Below are positions 53,790 to 62,164 of a stretch of 64,000 nt of DNA, piece after piece. This DNA comes from an uncultured Clostridia bacterium. Its GTDB lineage: Bacteria; Bacillota; Clostridia; Christensenellales; Aristaeellaceae. A program made the position numbers and the translations under genes. The stretch is from contig CALVKT010000007.1 of NCBI GenBank assembly GCA_944333055.1, positions 1-64,000 on the forward strand. The letters are read 5' to 3'. Each line of letters starts with the position of its first letter. Positions within the stretch are counted from its first letter, which is position 1. The notes beneath the pieces are model-generated. The model was not told the origin of the DNA. It searched no databases and saw only the letters and a program-made list of their open reading frames with translations.

Positions 53790-54470
53790 CTATTCTGTCC
53801 GTCTGGGATGGGACAATTCAAGCGCCGCACCGGAATCCCGTCTGTAGCCACCCGCCTGAAAACGAGCGCGGAGCTCATAGAGCGCCATCAGAGGGCCCTG
53901 ATCAAAGGTCTCATCCGGATATCGCGTTTCAAATGACGCCACCTGTTGCATGAGAAAGGGCATCGCGTTTTCATCCGCACGGAATCCCAGCACAAGGCAC
54001 ATCATCGATTGCGCATAGGGGCTGCGGATTTCACCGTAATGCTCTACAATCCAGTTCACGCAGTCGGCCGAGCATGCCGTCATGAACGCCGCGGCGTTTT
54101 CAATCACATGGTCATTGAGCGACCTCAAGATCATGCGCCGGATTTCCGGCAAGGCCTCCGACTCTCGTTTGAGCAGTTTTTCTCGAACGATCTGATGCGC
54201 ACGAGCAGGCAGGGGCTGTCTGAGCATCCGCAGCAGCTTCTCGATATCCTCTTCCTGCTGCACACGGGTGATCGCCTCCGACTCGTTCGGAATGTCGATC
54301 CTGCTTTCTGCCGCCATCCGGCGCACTTCCTGCGTCACTTCATCTACAGCTTCTATAACCTCCGGCATCAGCAACAAGCTGTACATCAGACGCGCTGCGG
54401 AATACGCCTTGACAGGATGACAGTTGAAGTAATCCTTTGTGAGCAACTTCATCTTCTCTGACATTTGCAT
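53790..54470 (-). CDS. Helical-repeat (HEAT-like) protein, unknown
   Basis: 226 residues from the ATG at 54470 (GAGGAGAGGAG upstream). It is almost all alpha-helical, with repeated pairs of amphipathic helices and motifs such as RRMILRSLNDHVIENAAAF. No catalytic motif, signal or membrane segment is seen. The gene and its surroundings (about 53.65-54.75 kb) are visibly less GC-rich than the rest of the window, suggesting later acquisition. It is alone between glmM and the tRNA cluster. A start at GTG 54608 is possible but lacks an SD. Confidence 0.65.
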   Translation of the reverse strand: MQMSEKMKLLTKDYFNCHPVKAYSAARLMYSLLLMPEVIEAVDEVTQEVRRMAAESRIDIPNESEAITRVQQEEDIEKLLRMLRQPLPARAHQIVREKLLKRESEALPEIRRMILRSLNDHVIENAAAFMTACSADCVNWIVEHYGEIRSPYAQSMMCLVLGFRADENAMPFLMQQVASFETRYPDETFDQGPLMALYELRARFQAGGYRRDSGAALELSHPRRTE

Positions 54471-54775
54471 GCTCCTCTCCTCTGGAAAATGCCGCATACT
54501 TTCCGGAATGACAGCAGTCCTGTGCAAGCCAAATGATATATGATCATTTGTCAATCCGCGCTGCTCAGACATCGGCTTTGAATCGATGGCGGATTCCTTT
54601 TCGTCCACATCCGGGTGTTTACACCGGCTGATCCCGACAGATCACTTGGTATGTGTCAAGGCATCATGACTGTTCGCCGCAAAGTCGCCCATCCCTTTCC
54701 GCATGCGCGGCAGCGCGCCGCGCTCATGGATGGACAGACTCGTTTTGTTTCGCCTCTCTCCAGCGCCTGAAGGCA
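54471..54775. other. Gene-free, AT-richer spacer
   Basis: About 300 bases between the helical-repeat gene and the tRNA terminator. An in-frame extension of the helical-repeat gene is open to 54608 but is unlikely to be translated. I see no other coding or structured element. Confidence 0.5.
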
Positions 54776-54807
54776 TAAAAAAAGTCTGAAAACCGGAGCT
54801 TTCAGAC
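54776..54807 (-). terminator. Terminator of the tRNA operon
   Basis: Minus strand GTCTGAAA...TTTCAGAC followed by seven T residues, 4 bases beyond the last tRNA. Confidence 0.92.
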
Positions 54808-54810
54808 ATC

Positions 54811-54886
54811 TGGTGCACCATCAGGGACTCGAACCCGGGACACCCTGATTAAGAGTCAGGTGCTCTACCAACTGAGCTAATGGTGC
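54811..54886 (-). tRNA. tRNA-Lys (CTT)
   Basis: Cloverleaf with anticodon loop CTCTTAA, CCA encoded, acceptor GCACCAT/ATGGTGC. Last gene of the cluster. Confidence 0.97.
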
Positions 54887-54889
54887 GCG

Positions 54890-54963
54890 TGGAGCGGGTG
54901 ATGGGAATCGAACCCACGTAGCCAGCTTGGAAGGCTGGAGCTCTGCCATTGAGCTACACCCGC
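54890..54963 (-). tRNA. tRNA-Gly (TCC)
   Basis: Acceptor GCGGGTG/CACCCGC, anticodon loop CTTCCAA, T loop TTCGATT, CCA encoded. Confidence 0.97.
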
Positions 54964-54967
54964 ACAG

Positions 54968-55042
54968 TGGAGCGGTAGACGAGATTCGGACTCGCGACAT
55001 CCACCTTGGCAAGGTGGCACTCTACCCCTGAGCTACTACCGC
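54968..55042 (-). tRNA. tRNA-Gly (GCC) with unusual T loop
   Basis: Acceptor GCGGTAG/CTACCGC, anticodon loop TTGCCAA, CCA encoded. The T loop reads TCCGAAT, so position 55 is C rather than the near-universal T (pseudouridine). Confidence 0.93.
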
Positions 55043-55048
55043 ATAAAA

Positions 55049-55131
55049 TGGTGCGAGTGAAGAGCCTCGAACTCATACGCCGGGGGCAACAGATCCTAAA
55101 TCTGCCGCGTCTGCCATTCCGCCACACCCGC
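55049..55131 (-). tRNA. tRNA-Leu (TAG) with T-stem mismatch
   Basis: 83 bases with a long variable arm, anticodon loop TTTAGGA, CCA encoded. The T stem ATGAG/CTCTT contains a T-T mismatch, and the acceptor has a G-T pair. Confidence 0.93.
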
Positions 55132-55143
55132 AAAGTCACTAAA

Positions 55144-55219
55144 TGGTGACCCATTGGGGATTCGAACCCCAGGCACCCTGATTAAAAGTCAGGTGCTCTA
55201 CCAGCTGAGCTAATGGATC
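55144..55219 (-). tRNA. tRNA-Lys (TTT)
   Basis: Acceptor GATCCAT/ATGGGTC, anticodon loop CTTTTAA, T loop TTCGAAT, CCA encoded. Confidence 0.97.
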
Positions 55220-55222
55220 AAA

Positions 55223-55298
55223 TGGCTGGGGTGGCAGGATTCGAACCTTGCGAATGTGGGAGTCAAAGTCCCATGCCTTGCCGCTTGGCGACACCCCA
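55223..55298 (-). tRNA. tRNA-Gln (TTG) with bulged T stem
   Basis: Acceptor TGGGGTG/CACCCCA, anticodon loop CTTTGAC, CCA encoded. The 5' T-stem strand is GCAAGG opposite CCTGC, implying one extra A compared with the usual GCAGG. Confidence 0.93.
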
Positions 55299-55327
55299 AC
55301 GTTCGCTGAACGGAGCAGCGAAAAAAG

Positions 55328-55405
55328 TGGGGTGAGTAGTGGGAGTCGAACCCACGACCTCCAGAGCCACAATCTGGCGCTCTAACCAACTGAGCTATAC
55401 CCACC
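55328..55405 (-). tRNA. tRNA-His (GTG)
   Basis: Acceptor GTGGGTA/TACTCAC with an encoded G at -1 opposite C73, as histidine tRNAs need. Anticodon loop TTGTGGC, CCA encoded. Confidence 0.97.
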
Positions 55406-55408
55406 ACA

Positions 55409-55485
55409 TGGCGCGCCTTAAGGGATTCGAACCCCTGGCCCACGGCTTAGAAGGCCGTTGCTCTATCCGGCTGAGCTAAAGGCGC
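55409..55485 (-). tRNA. tRNA-Arg (TCT)
   Basis: Acceptor GCGCCTT/AAGGCGC, anticodon loop CTTCTAA, CCA encoded. First gene of the tRNA transcript. Confidence 0.97.
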
Positions 55486-55532
55486 ATGGTTCTACCTCTC
55501 TTGCGCTGCGGCGTCCCCGCTGACGGATATTG

Positions 55533-55561
55533 ATTATACCGAATGACGTCGCATCTGTCAA
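55533..55561 (-). promoter_or_regulatory. Perfect consensus promoter of the tRNA operon
   Basis: Minus strand TTGACA (55556-55561), 17 bp, TATAAT (55533-55538). It drives all eight tRNA genes. Confidence 0.95.
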
Positions 55562-55591
55562 GCGCTTTTTCCACTTTTTTGACTTTTTTCT

Positions 55592-56074
55592 TCACAGCGT
55601 CACCGGCGTCGCGCTGCGCGCGCCGCCATCCAATTCGAGCACGCACGCGCGCGCCTTGCCGCCCCGGCAATAATTGCCCGCCGAGCCGGGGTTGAGCAGC
55701 AGCACGCCCTGCACCGTCTCGCACAGCGGCACGTGTGTGTGGCCAAAGAGCGCCACCTGCGCGCCGCGCTCCTGCGCCTTGTACAAAAGCGCGGCCGGCC
55801 CCGCCGTCATGTGGCCGTGGGTCATGTAGACGCGCACGCCGCCGATCTCCTCCACCCGCTCCAGCGGCAGCGGGCTGAAGAAGTCGTTGTTGCCGCGCAC
55901 GGCGAAGAGCGGCGGACGGTTGGGCCGCTGGGCCAGGCGCGCTTGCAGGTGCGCCGCGTCGCCCGCCACGTCACCCAGAAAGCAGACCGCGTCGAGCTTC
56001 CCCATCTTCTCCAGCAGCGCGTCGAGCGCATCGTGGTCGCCGTGGCTGTCGGAGAAGACGCCCACGCGCATCAT
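55592..56074 (-). CDS. YfcE/YsnB-family metallophosphoesterase
   Basis: 160 residues with the calcineurin-like metal motifs FSDSHGDHDA, CFLGDV, RGNND, THGH and FGHTHVP. Family members are phosphodiesterases of small substrates. The start overlaps the rdgB stop (ATGA), with GGAGG 7 bases upstream. Its position after gerM and rdgB matches the Bacillus gerM-rph-ysnA-ysnB cluster. Confidence 0.93.
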   Translation of the reverse strand: MMRVGVFSDSHGDHDALDALLEKMGKLDAVCFLGDVAGDAAHLQARLAQRPNRPPLFAVRGNNDFFSPLPLERVEEIGGVRVYMTHGHMTAGPAALLYKAQERGAQVALFGHTHVPLCETVQGVLLLNPGSAGNYCRGGKARACVLELDGGARSATPVTL

Positions 56075-56670
56075 GCCCGCTCCTCCTCAAGCGCCGCGAG
56101 CACCGCGGCAATGCCGCGCTTTCTGTGGCTGATGGCATTCTTGGTCTCCATGGAGACCTCCGCGAACGTCTGGCCCGTCTCGCAGACAAACAGCGGATCG
56201 TAGCCAAAGCCGCCCGTGCCCCGGCGCGCAAAGAGGATCTCGCCCTCGCACTCGCCCCGGCGCACGATCGGCTCCATCCCCGGTCGCGCGAGCGCGATCG
56301 CCGCCACGTAGCGCGCCGTGCGCGGCGCGGGCACGTCCTTGAGGCGCTCAAGGAGCAGATCGTTGTTCGCTTCGTCGTCGCCGTGCCGCCCGCAATAGCG
56401 CGCGCTGTAGACGCCCGGCGCGCCGCCCAGCGCGTCCACCTCCAGCCCGCTGTCGTCCGCAATCGCGGCGCAGCCCGTCAGGCGCATCACGAAATTCGCC
56501 TTGATCAGCGCGTTTTCCTCAAACGTCGCGCCGTTCTCCTCGATGTCCGCCTCGACGCCCGCCTCACGCATGGAGATGATGCGATACAGGCGGCCGAGGA
56601 TCGCGTCGAATTCGCGCAGCTTGTTTTCATTGTTGCTCGCCACGATCAGGCGCGGCCGATTGCTTTCCAT
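56071..56670 (-). CDS. rdgB: XTP/dITP diphosphatase (RdgB/HAM1)
   Basis: 199 residues from the ATG at 56670 (GGGAGG 9 bases upstream). It begins with LIVASNNENKLREF and has ADDSGLEVDALGGAPGVYSARY and GYDPLF, the HAM1 family core. It removes non-canonical purine nucleotides such as XTP and dITP. A four-base overlap couples it to the phosphodiesterase. Confidence 0.95.
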   Translation of the reverse strand: MESNRPRLIVASNNENKLREFDAILGRLYRIISMREAGVEADIEENGATFEENALIKANFVMRLTGCAAIADDSGLEVDALGGAPGVYSARYCGRHGDDEANNDLLLERLKDVPAPRTARYVAAIALARPGMEPIVRRGECEGEILFARRGTGGFGYDPLFVCETGQTFAEVSMETKNAISHRKRGIAAVLAALEEERA

Positions 56671-56700
56671 CCTCATTTTCCTCCCGGACAGATTTTCTCC

Positions 56701-56709
56701 AGTATACCA
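56701..56709 (-). promoter_or_regulatory. Extended -10 promoter of rdgB
   Basis: Minus strand TGGTATACT, an extended -10 (TG-N-TATACT), about 30 bases before the start. The -35 region is only T-rich because it overlaps the gerM terminator. Confidence 0.55.
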
Positions 56710-56721
56710 TATCCGCCGGAC

Positions 56722-56755
56722 GAAAAAAAGGGCCGAACGCACGCTTTCAGCCCTT
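56722..56755 (-). terminator. Terminator of gerM
   Basis: Minus strand AAGGGCTGAA...TTCGGCCCTT (one mismatch) followed by a run of T residues. Confidence 0.85.
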
Positions 56756-56762
56756 TGCCGCG

Positions 56763-57809
56763 CTACTCGATGAGCATGACCTCCGGAAACTGACTCTCCA
56801 CCTCCGCCGCCACGTTGGCAAACGTGGGCACATCGTCAACCGGCATCTGATACGGCTCGCCGTCCACCAGAATCTTCACCTTCTTGATGCCCGGATACCG
56901 CGTGCAGGTCATCATCAGCGCGCGCATCGCCTGCACGCCGCCGTCGCTCTGCTCGGCGATCTTCGTGAATTCCTCCGAGAAATTGATCGTCACCACGCCG
57001 TCTTTGACCGACACGCCCAGCAGCTGTACGTCCTCATCGATCGGCGTCTCCAGCCCGCTGTCTGCCTTCGGGCCGCGCAAGAATTCAAACACCGCCGTCG
57101 CCACGTCGTTTTCGGAGTACACCGTGCGCGACACGGGCACCAGCAGCCGCCCGTCCTGCGCGGGGAAGTACATCTGAATCTCGCTCGCCCCGGCAAACGT
57201 CGGCGCGGCCGGTTCCTCCTGATTGAGCCCCACGCGCGTATAGGAACCGGAGATGTTCGTGCCGTGTGTCAGCGTGTCGCGCTTCTGGCCGTCCACCAGG
57301 AAGTTGACGTCCTTCACCGTGTCAAACTCCGTCAGCGCCCACACGATCGCCGTGCGCATATTCTCCTCCTGCTTTTTGTCGCCGGCCGAGAGCGCCTCGC
57401 GCCCCAGATCCACGCGCGCGTGCCCGTCGGCGATGTCCAGCTCAAACGTCGTTCCCTCCGGCACCACGGGCGTCAGCCCCAGGCGCGCGGCATCCATGTC
57501 GTTTCTCGCGCTCTGCACCATCAGCTCCAGCGTCGCCTTGGCGATGCCGTCCTGGCGCACCACGTCGCGTTGGACGGGCACCAGATACCCGTCCCCGTCC
57601 GCATAGTAGACGACCGTCTGCTGCATGTCCTGCGCCGAAACGGAGACGGCCGCCTGCGGGATCTCCTCCAGCGGCTCCTCGTAGGGCTCCAGCTCCACGT
57701 TGCGGCTCTGAACGGACAGCAGCAGCACCAGCGCGGCGCTGCAACCGATGAGCGTGCGCTCCACATGTACCCGTCTGAATCGGAACCTCGGCATGTTCGG
57801 CCACTTCAT
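56763..57809 (-). CDS. gerM: GerM-like protein with two GerMN domains
   Basis: 348 residues. A basic N terminus and one transmembrane helix (about 19-35) precede two GerMN domains, roughly 65-185 and 210-325, each with the pattern YYADGDGYLVPVQR / YFPAQDGRLLVPVSR and a V(D/N)LGREA or INFSEEF strand. Bacillus GerM is a tandem-GerMN protein needed for sporulation and germination and for holding the engulfment machinery. Bacillus GerM is a lipoprotein; here I see no lipobox in the right place, so it is probably membrane-anchored by its helix. Confidence 0.88.
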   Translation of the reverse strand: MKWPNMPRFRFRRVHVERTLIGCSAALVLLLSVQSRNVELEPYEEPLEEIPQAAVSVSAQDMQQTVVYYADGDGYLVPVQRDVVRQDGIAKATLELMVQSARNDMDAARLGLTPVVPEGTTFELDIADGHARVDLGREALSAGDKKQEENMRTAIVWALTEFDTVKDVNFLVDGQKRDTLTHGTNISGSYTRVGLNQEEPAAPTFAGASEIQMYFPAQDGRLLVPVSRTVYSENDVATAVFEFLRGPKADSGLETPIDEDVQLLGVSVKDGVVTINFSEEFTKIAEQSDGGVQAMRALMMTCTRYPGIKKVKILVDGEPYQMPVDDVPTFANVAAEVESQFPEVMLIE

Positions 57810-57885
57810 CCTCCATCACTCCTTGCAGTTCATTCCGCTTGAGTGTATTCCTCCCCATGCGCATCCATGCCACGCGCTTTTGCGT

Positions 57886-57914
57886 TTGCGTCTGTCGGCC
57901 CGGCATGCTATAAT
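57886..57914 (+). promoter_or_regulatory. Promoter of rqcH
   Basis: TTGCGT (57886-57891), 17 bp, TATAAT (57909-57914), divergent from gerM. Confidence 0.75.
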
Positions 57915-57958
57915 GGACTGGATTCACCGGCATTCTACCCTCAAGGGAGGTTTTTCTC

Positions 57959-59698
57959 ATGCCCATGGACGGCGTTATGCTCGGCTTTGTCGCGCGCGAG
58001 CTGGATGCAAAGCTCAGGGACGGACGCATCGACCGCGTCATTCAGCCCGAACGGGACGAAATTCACCTGCTCATCCGCGCGCAGGGCGAAAACCACCGGC
58101 TGGTGCTCAGCGCATCGGCAAACGCCGCGCGCGTGCACCTGAGCCGGCACGCCAAGACCGGCCCCATGGAACCGCCCGTCTTCTGCATGCTGCTGCGCAA
58201 ATATCTCGGCGCGGGCCGCGTGCAGCAAGTGCGCCGCATCGCGGGCGACCGCATCCTTGAAATCGAGATTCAGGCGATCAGCGAGATGGGCGACACGGTC
58301 AGCCGCACGCTGGTCGTGGAGATCATGGGCCGCCACTCCAACATCATCCTGCGCACCGGCGAAGGGCGCATCGTGGACGCCGTGCGCCGCGTGGACGAGG
58401 ACATCTCTCGCGTGCGGCAGGTGCTGCCCGGCCTGCCCTACAGTTATCCGCCGTCACAGGGCAAGCTCGATCCGGACAAAGCCGGCGCGCAGGACATCGC
58501 CCAGCGCCTTGCGCAGGCCGGCGGCAAGCTGGAAAAGGCCGTGGGCGCCGCACTGGCGGGCTTCTCCCCGCAGGCCGCGCGCGAGGCCTGCGCGCGCATC
58601 GGCCTGGACGGTCAGGCGCTGATCTCGGAGCTGGACATCGACAGCGCCGCGCACGCGCTGCACGCCTATCTGGCCGCCATGCCGGAAATGGGCCCGTGCG
58701 TCGTCACGCTGGGCGAGGACGGCGTACCTGCGGACGTCTATCCCTTCGCGCCCATGCACCTGGGCGTCAAGACCGAAGCGTACGACAGCCCCAGCGCCGC
58801 GCTGGACGCTTTCTTCTATGAGCGCGACCGCCGCGATCGCATGCATCAGCGCGCCGCCAGCCTCGCGCACACGCTCAAGAACCACATCGAGCGCTGCGAA
58901 AAGAAGATCGCCCTGCAAAATGAAGCGCTTGAGGGCGCGGCGCGCATGGAGGAATACCGCAAAAACGGCGAGCTGATACAGGCCAACCTCTACCGGCTCA
59001 AGAAGGGCGAAGCCGTCGCGCGCGTGGAGGACTTTTATCGCGAGGACTGCGCGCCCATCGACATCCCGATGGATGTCTCCCTCTCCCCCGCGCAGAACGC
59101 GCAGCGCTACTTCAAGCGCTATCAGAAGGCGCGCGGCGCGCGCACGCTGGCCGCCGAGCAGAAGCAGAAGGCCGAGCAGGAGCTCGCGTATCTGGAGCAG
59201 ATGGAGGACGACCTGCGCAAGTGCACGGACGCCGCCGGGCTCGCCGAGCTGCGCGCGATGCTCGAAAAGTCCGGCCACGTGCGCCCGACGGTCTCCAGGG
59301 CGAAGCCGCGCAAGGAAGCGCCCTCCCAGCCGATGAAGTTCCGCTCCAGCGACGGCATTGAGATCGAAGTCGGCAAGAATGCGCTGCAAAACGAACGCCT
59401 GACGATGGGCGCCAGGGGCGACGAGCTCTGGCTGCACGCCCAGAAGATGCCCGGCTCGCACGTGCTCGTGCACGCGGCGGACGTGCCGGAGCGCACGCTC
59501 ATGGAGGCGGCCATGCTCGCGGCGTATTATTCAAAGGGCGTGCGCTCGGCGCAGGTGCCCATCGATGCCACGCTGCGCCGCTACATCAAGAAGCCCGGCG
59601 GCACGCCTGCGGGCTTCGTCACCTACACGCACCAGCGCACGCTTTACATCACGCCGGACGAGCGCGCCGTCCGGCAGATCACCTGCCTGCGCGCATGA
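57959..59698 (+). CDS. rqcH: RqcH, NFACT-family ribosome quality control protein
   Basis: 579 residues. The N-terminal NFACT-N domain starts MPMDGVMLGFVARELDAKL and includes MEPPVFCMLLRKYL and the GDR motif (RIAGDRILEIE) needed for alanine tailing in Bacillus RqcH. Helix-hairpin and coiled-coil regions follow (to about 445). The C-terminal NFACT-R domain has GKNALQNERLTMGARGDELWLHAQ and PGSHVLV. It recruits tRNA-Ala to add tails to peptides on stalled large subunits. Older names are FbpA and fibronectin-binding protein. GGGAGG precedes the ATG. Confidence 0.95.
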   Translation: MPMDGVMLGFVARELDAKLRDGRIDRVIQPERDEIHLLIRAQGENHRLVLSASANAARVHLSRHAKTGPMEPPVFCMLLRKYLGAGRVQQVRRIAGDRILEIEIQAISEMGDTVSRTLVVEIMGRHSNIILRTGEGRIVDAVRRVDEDISRVRQVLPGLPYSYPPSQGKLDPDKAGAQDIAQRLAQAGGKLEKAVGAALAGFSPQAAREACARIGLDGQALISELDIDSAAHALHAYLAAMPEMGPCVVTLGEDGVPADVYPFAPMHLGVKTEAYDSPSAALDAFFYERDRRDRMHQRAASLAHTLKNHIERCEKKIALQNEALEGAARMEEYRKNGELIQANLYRLKKGEAVARVEDFYREDCAPIDIPMDVSLSPAQNAQRYFKRYQKARGARTLAAEQKQKAEQELAYLEQMEDDLRKCTDAAGLAELRAMLEKSGHVRPTVSRAKPRKEAPSQPMKFRSSDGIEIEVGKNALQNERLTMGARGDELWLHAQKMPGSHVLVHAADVPERTLMEAAMLAAYYSKGVRSAQVPIDATLRRYIKKPGGTPAGFVTYTHQRTLYITPDERAVRQITCLRA

Positions 59699-59906
59699 CG
59701 CGCAGAGAAGCAGGCATGCGCCCTTTGTCATCGTTCGCCCGACGGACAGGCCCGGCATCCTTGAGCAGACCGCACGGGCGGACTCACGGGCGTCATCGAC
59801 AACGACTTCCACGACCGCAAGGCCCTCGCGGCCCACGCCTGCGCTCGACCCGCCGCCACGCGGACAGAAGCCGTCGCAAAACCGACGGCATCAGCGGATA
59901 TACGGC

Positions 59907-59936
59907 GCAGCCCCCGCACGATGGTGCGGGGGCTGC
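59907..59936. terminator. GC-rich hairpin after rqcH
   Basis: A 13-bp perfect stem GCAGCCCCCGCAC/GTGCGGGGGCTGC with a four-base loop. The T-run is poor in both directions. It is the likely end of the rqcH transcript and of the opposing gene. Confidence 0.6.
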
Positions 59937-59977
59937 GTGTCTTCTGCGCGGATGTCGCCGCGCGTTTCTCCATTGTA

Positions 59978-60466
59978 TCATCCGCCCTGCAAGAGCGCCG
60001 CGAGCCCGGCCAAAGCCGCCGCGATGGCGGGCATCCCCAGAAGCGTGAAGAGCCACTTCTGCACGCACACGCGACCGGGGATATAGGGCCGCAAGTCCTC
60101 CGTGCCGGGGATGATCCACGCCTTCGTATGGCCGACCCAATACAGGTCGATGAAGAGCCGGTCAAACAGGCCCATGATCCACAGGATGACCGTCATCTGC
60201 CAAAACCCGTCCGCAAAGCCCGACGCCCCGTTGACGGCATACACCAGCAGCGGCGTCAGCACGAGCACCGGCGCGAACATCGCGGCGCCCACCAGCGCAA
60301 AGCGCCGGCGGATCTGCGCGCGGGACGTGTAGCCCAGCGCGACGGCACGCTCCTGCACGTCCCGCTCATAGAGGACGGCCAGGCCCGCCGGGCCGTTGGC
60401 GATGCCCACGACGCAGGTGAGCAGCAGCAGGAAGCACAGCAGCGCGCCTTCCAGCAGGAGCAGCAT
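59978..60466 (-). CDS. Conserved four-helix membrane protein
   Basis: 162 residues with about four transmembrane helices. Distinctive cytoplasmic or loop phrases are YERDVQERAVALG and DRLFIDLYWVGHTKAWIIPGTEDLRPYI. I do not recognise a named family. AAGGAGGGG precedes the ATG. It lies 36 bases downstream of the ABC permease, so it may be co-transcribed with the importer, but nothing in its sequence suggests a transport role. Confidence 0.75.
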   Translation of the reverse strand: MLLLLEGALLCFLLLLTCVVGIANGPAGLAVLYERDVQERAVALGYTSRAQIRRRFALVGAAMFAPVLVLTPLLVYAVNGASGFADGFWQMTVILWIMGLFDRLFIDLYWVGHTKAWIIPGTEDLRPYIPGRVCVQKWLFTLLGMPAIAAALAGLAALLQGG

Positions 60467-60502
60467 GTTCTTCCCCTCCTTCGCTTCGATTCGACAGGCG
60501 CA

Positions 60503-62164
60503 TCAGACGATCTTCACCTTGCCCTTTGTCGCCCTGAAGACGATCAGCATGGAGATGACGGTCGTCACAGAGAGGATGGTCGCCAGCGCGGCGGCAGTGC
60601 CGTCGCTCATGCGCACAACCTCCTGATAGATCGCCACGGCGATCGTCGATGTCTTGCCCGAATAGAGCATGATGGAGCTGGAGAGCTCGTTGATGCAGGT
60701 GATCCAGCTGAGCACCGCGCCGGACATGACGCCCGGCAGCATCATGCGCGCCGTCATCGTAAAGAACGTCTTCATCGGGGACACGCCCAGGTTGATGGAC
60801 GCCTCCTCCACCGACGGATCCATCTGATAGAGGAACGCGCTGCCCGATCTCACCGTGTAGGGCAGCTTGCGCACGACGTAGGAGATGATCATGATCGCCG
60901 CCGTGCCCACGAGGATCAGCGGCTTGCGGTTGAACGCCACGATGAGGCCGATGCCCAGCACAGAGCCGGGGATCACGTACGGGAACATGATCAGCGTATC
61001 GATCAGGCTCGCGGCCTTGCCCTTCTTGCGCACCAGCACGTAGGAGATCAGGATGCCGAAGATGACGATGAACACGATGGCCGCCAGCGAGAACGCATAG
61101 GTATTGAAGATGTTGCGGCCCAGACGGCTGAGGATGGCGCGGTAGTTGTTCAGGTTGATGCCCTGCACCACGCCCGAAAAGCTGCGCTCCACAAACGACT
61201 GGCAGACGACGACGATCTGCGGCAGCAGCGCCAGGAAGAGGATCAGATACACGGGGAGCGACACGGCAAAGCGCTTCATGCCGCGCAGCTTCGTCTCCTG
61301 CGGCGGGCGCAGCGTGCTCATGGTGTAGTTTTTCTTCTCCACCACCAGCTTTTGCAGCGCGAGCATGACCATGGAGCAGGCGACGATGATCACCGAGAGC
61401 GCGGAGGCCATGTACGGGTCTGTCGCACTCTCGGACATGTACTCGTTGTACACGAGCACGGGCAGCACCGTGTATCCCTCGCCCAGCAGCATCGGCGTGC
61501 CGAAGTCCGCCAGGCACGTCATGAACACCATGATGCAGCCCGCCAGAATCGAGGGCAGCACCACGGGCAGCGTGATGGTCATGATGCGGCGCAGCTTGTT
61601 CATGCCCAGATTCTCCGCCGCCTCCTCCAGCGAGACGTCGATGCTGTTCATCGCGCCGGACGTGTAGAGGTACACGTATGGGAACAGGTGCAGCGTGAAG
61701 ACGAAGATGATGCCGTTTCGCCCGTATATGGTGGGCGCGGCAAAGCCCAGCGCCGTAAGCGTGCGCGTGATCAGGCCGTTGCGGCCCAGCAGCACGATCC
61801 ACGAATACGCGCCGATGAACGGCGGGCTCATCAGCGAGAGGATGATGAGCACGTGCAGAAAATTCTTGCCCGGCACGTTGTAGCGCGTCATCACGTAGGC
61901 GATGAACACGCCGATGATACAGGCAAAGAGCGTGGTAAACGAGCAGATGGCCAGCGAGCGCAGCAGCGTGCGATAGTAGTACTTCTTGGAGAAGAAGCGC
62001 TGGAAGTTGTAAAGCGTGACGCCCTCCACCTTATTGGAGAAGACGCTCTTGGTCAGAATCGTGTAAAACGGATAGACGATGAATAGGCACAGCGCGAAAA
62101 TCACGATGACCTTGACAAAAAACCAGAAGTCCAGCTTGATCTTCCGGCGCGGGCGATCCGTCAC
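60503..62164 (-). CDS. Fused ABC permease (FbpB-like)
   Basis: 553 residues with about twelve transmembrane helices in two tandem permease halves. Each has an EAA loop for ATPase docking: EEAAENLGMNKLRRI near 181 and EEASINLGVSPMKTF near 455. This fused arrangement is typical of ferric-iron type (FbpB) and some phosphonate or thiamine-like importers. The start overlaps the ATPase stop by four bases. The substrate is not determined by sequence. Confidence 0.92.
   Translation of the reverse strand: MTDRPRRKIKLDFWFFVKVIVIFALCLFIVYPFYTILTKSVFSNKVEGVTLYNFQRFFSKKYYYRTLLRSLAICSFTTLFACIIGVFIAYVMTRYNVPGKNFLHVLIILSLMSPPFIGAYSWIVLLGRNGLITRTLTALGFAAPTIYGRNGIIFVFTLHLFPYVYLYTSGAMNSIDVSLEEAAENLGMNKLRRIMTITLPVVLPSILAGCIMVFMTCLADFGTPMLLGEGYTVLPVLVYNEYMSESATDPYMASALSVIIVACSMVMLALQKLVVEKKNYTMSTLRPPQETKLRGMKRFAVSLPVYLILFLALLPQIVVVCQSFVERSFSGVVQGINLNNYRAILSRLGRNIFNTYAFSLAAIVFIVIFGILISYVLVRKKGKAASLIDTLIMFPYVIPGSVLGIGLIVAFNRKPLILVGTAAIMIISYVVRKLPYTVRSGSAFLYQMDPSVEEASINLGVSPMKTFFTMTARMMLPGVMSGAVLSWITCINELSSSIMLYSGKTSTIAVAIYQEVVRMSDGTAAALATILSVTTVISMLIVFRATKGKVKIV

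Noticed and set aside
59720..59900. Short stretch reading GVIDNDFHD, like a dUTPase motif
   Set aside because: A stop lies just upstream in that frame, no other dUTPase motif is found in any frame, and there is no start codon. Too short to call a pseudogene.
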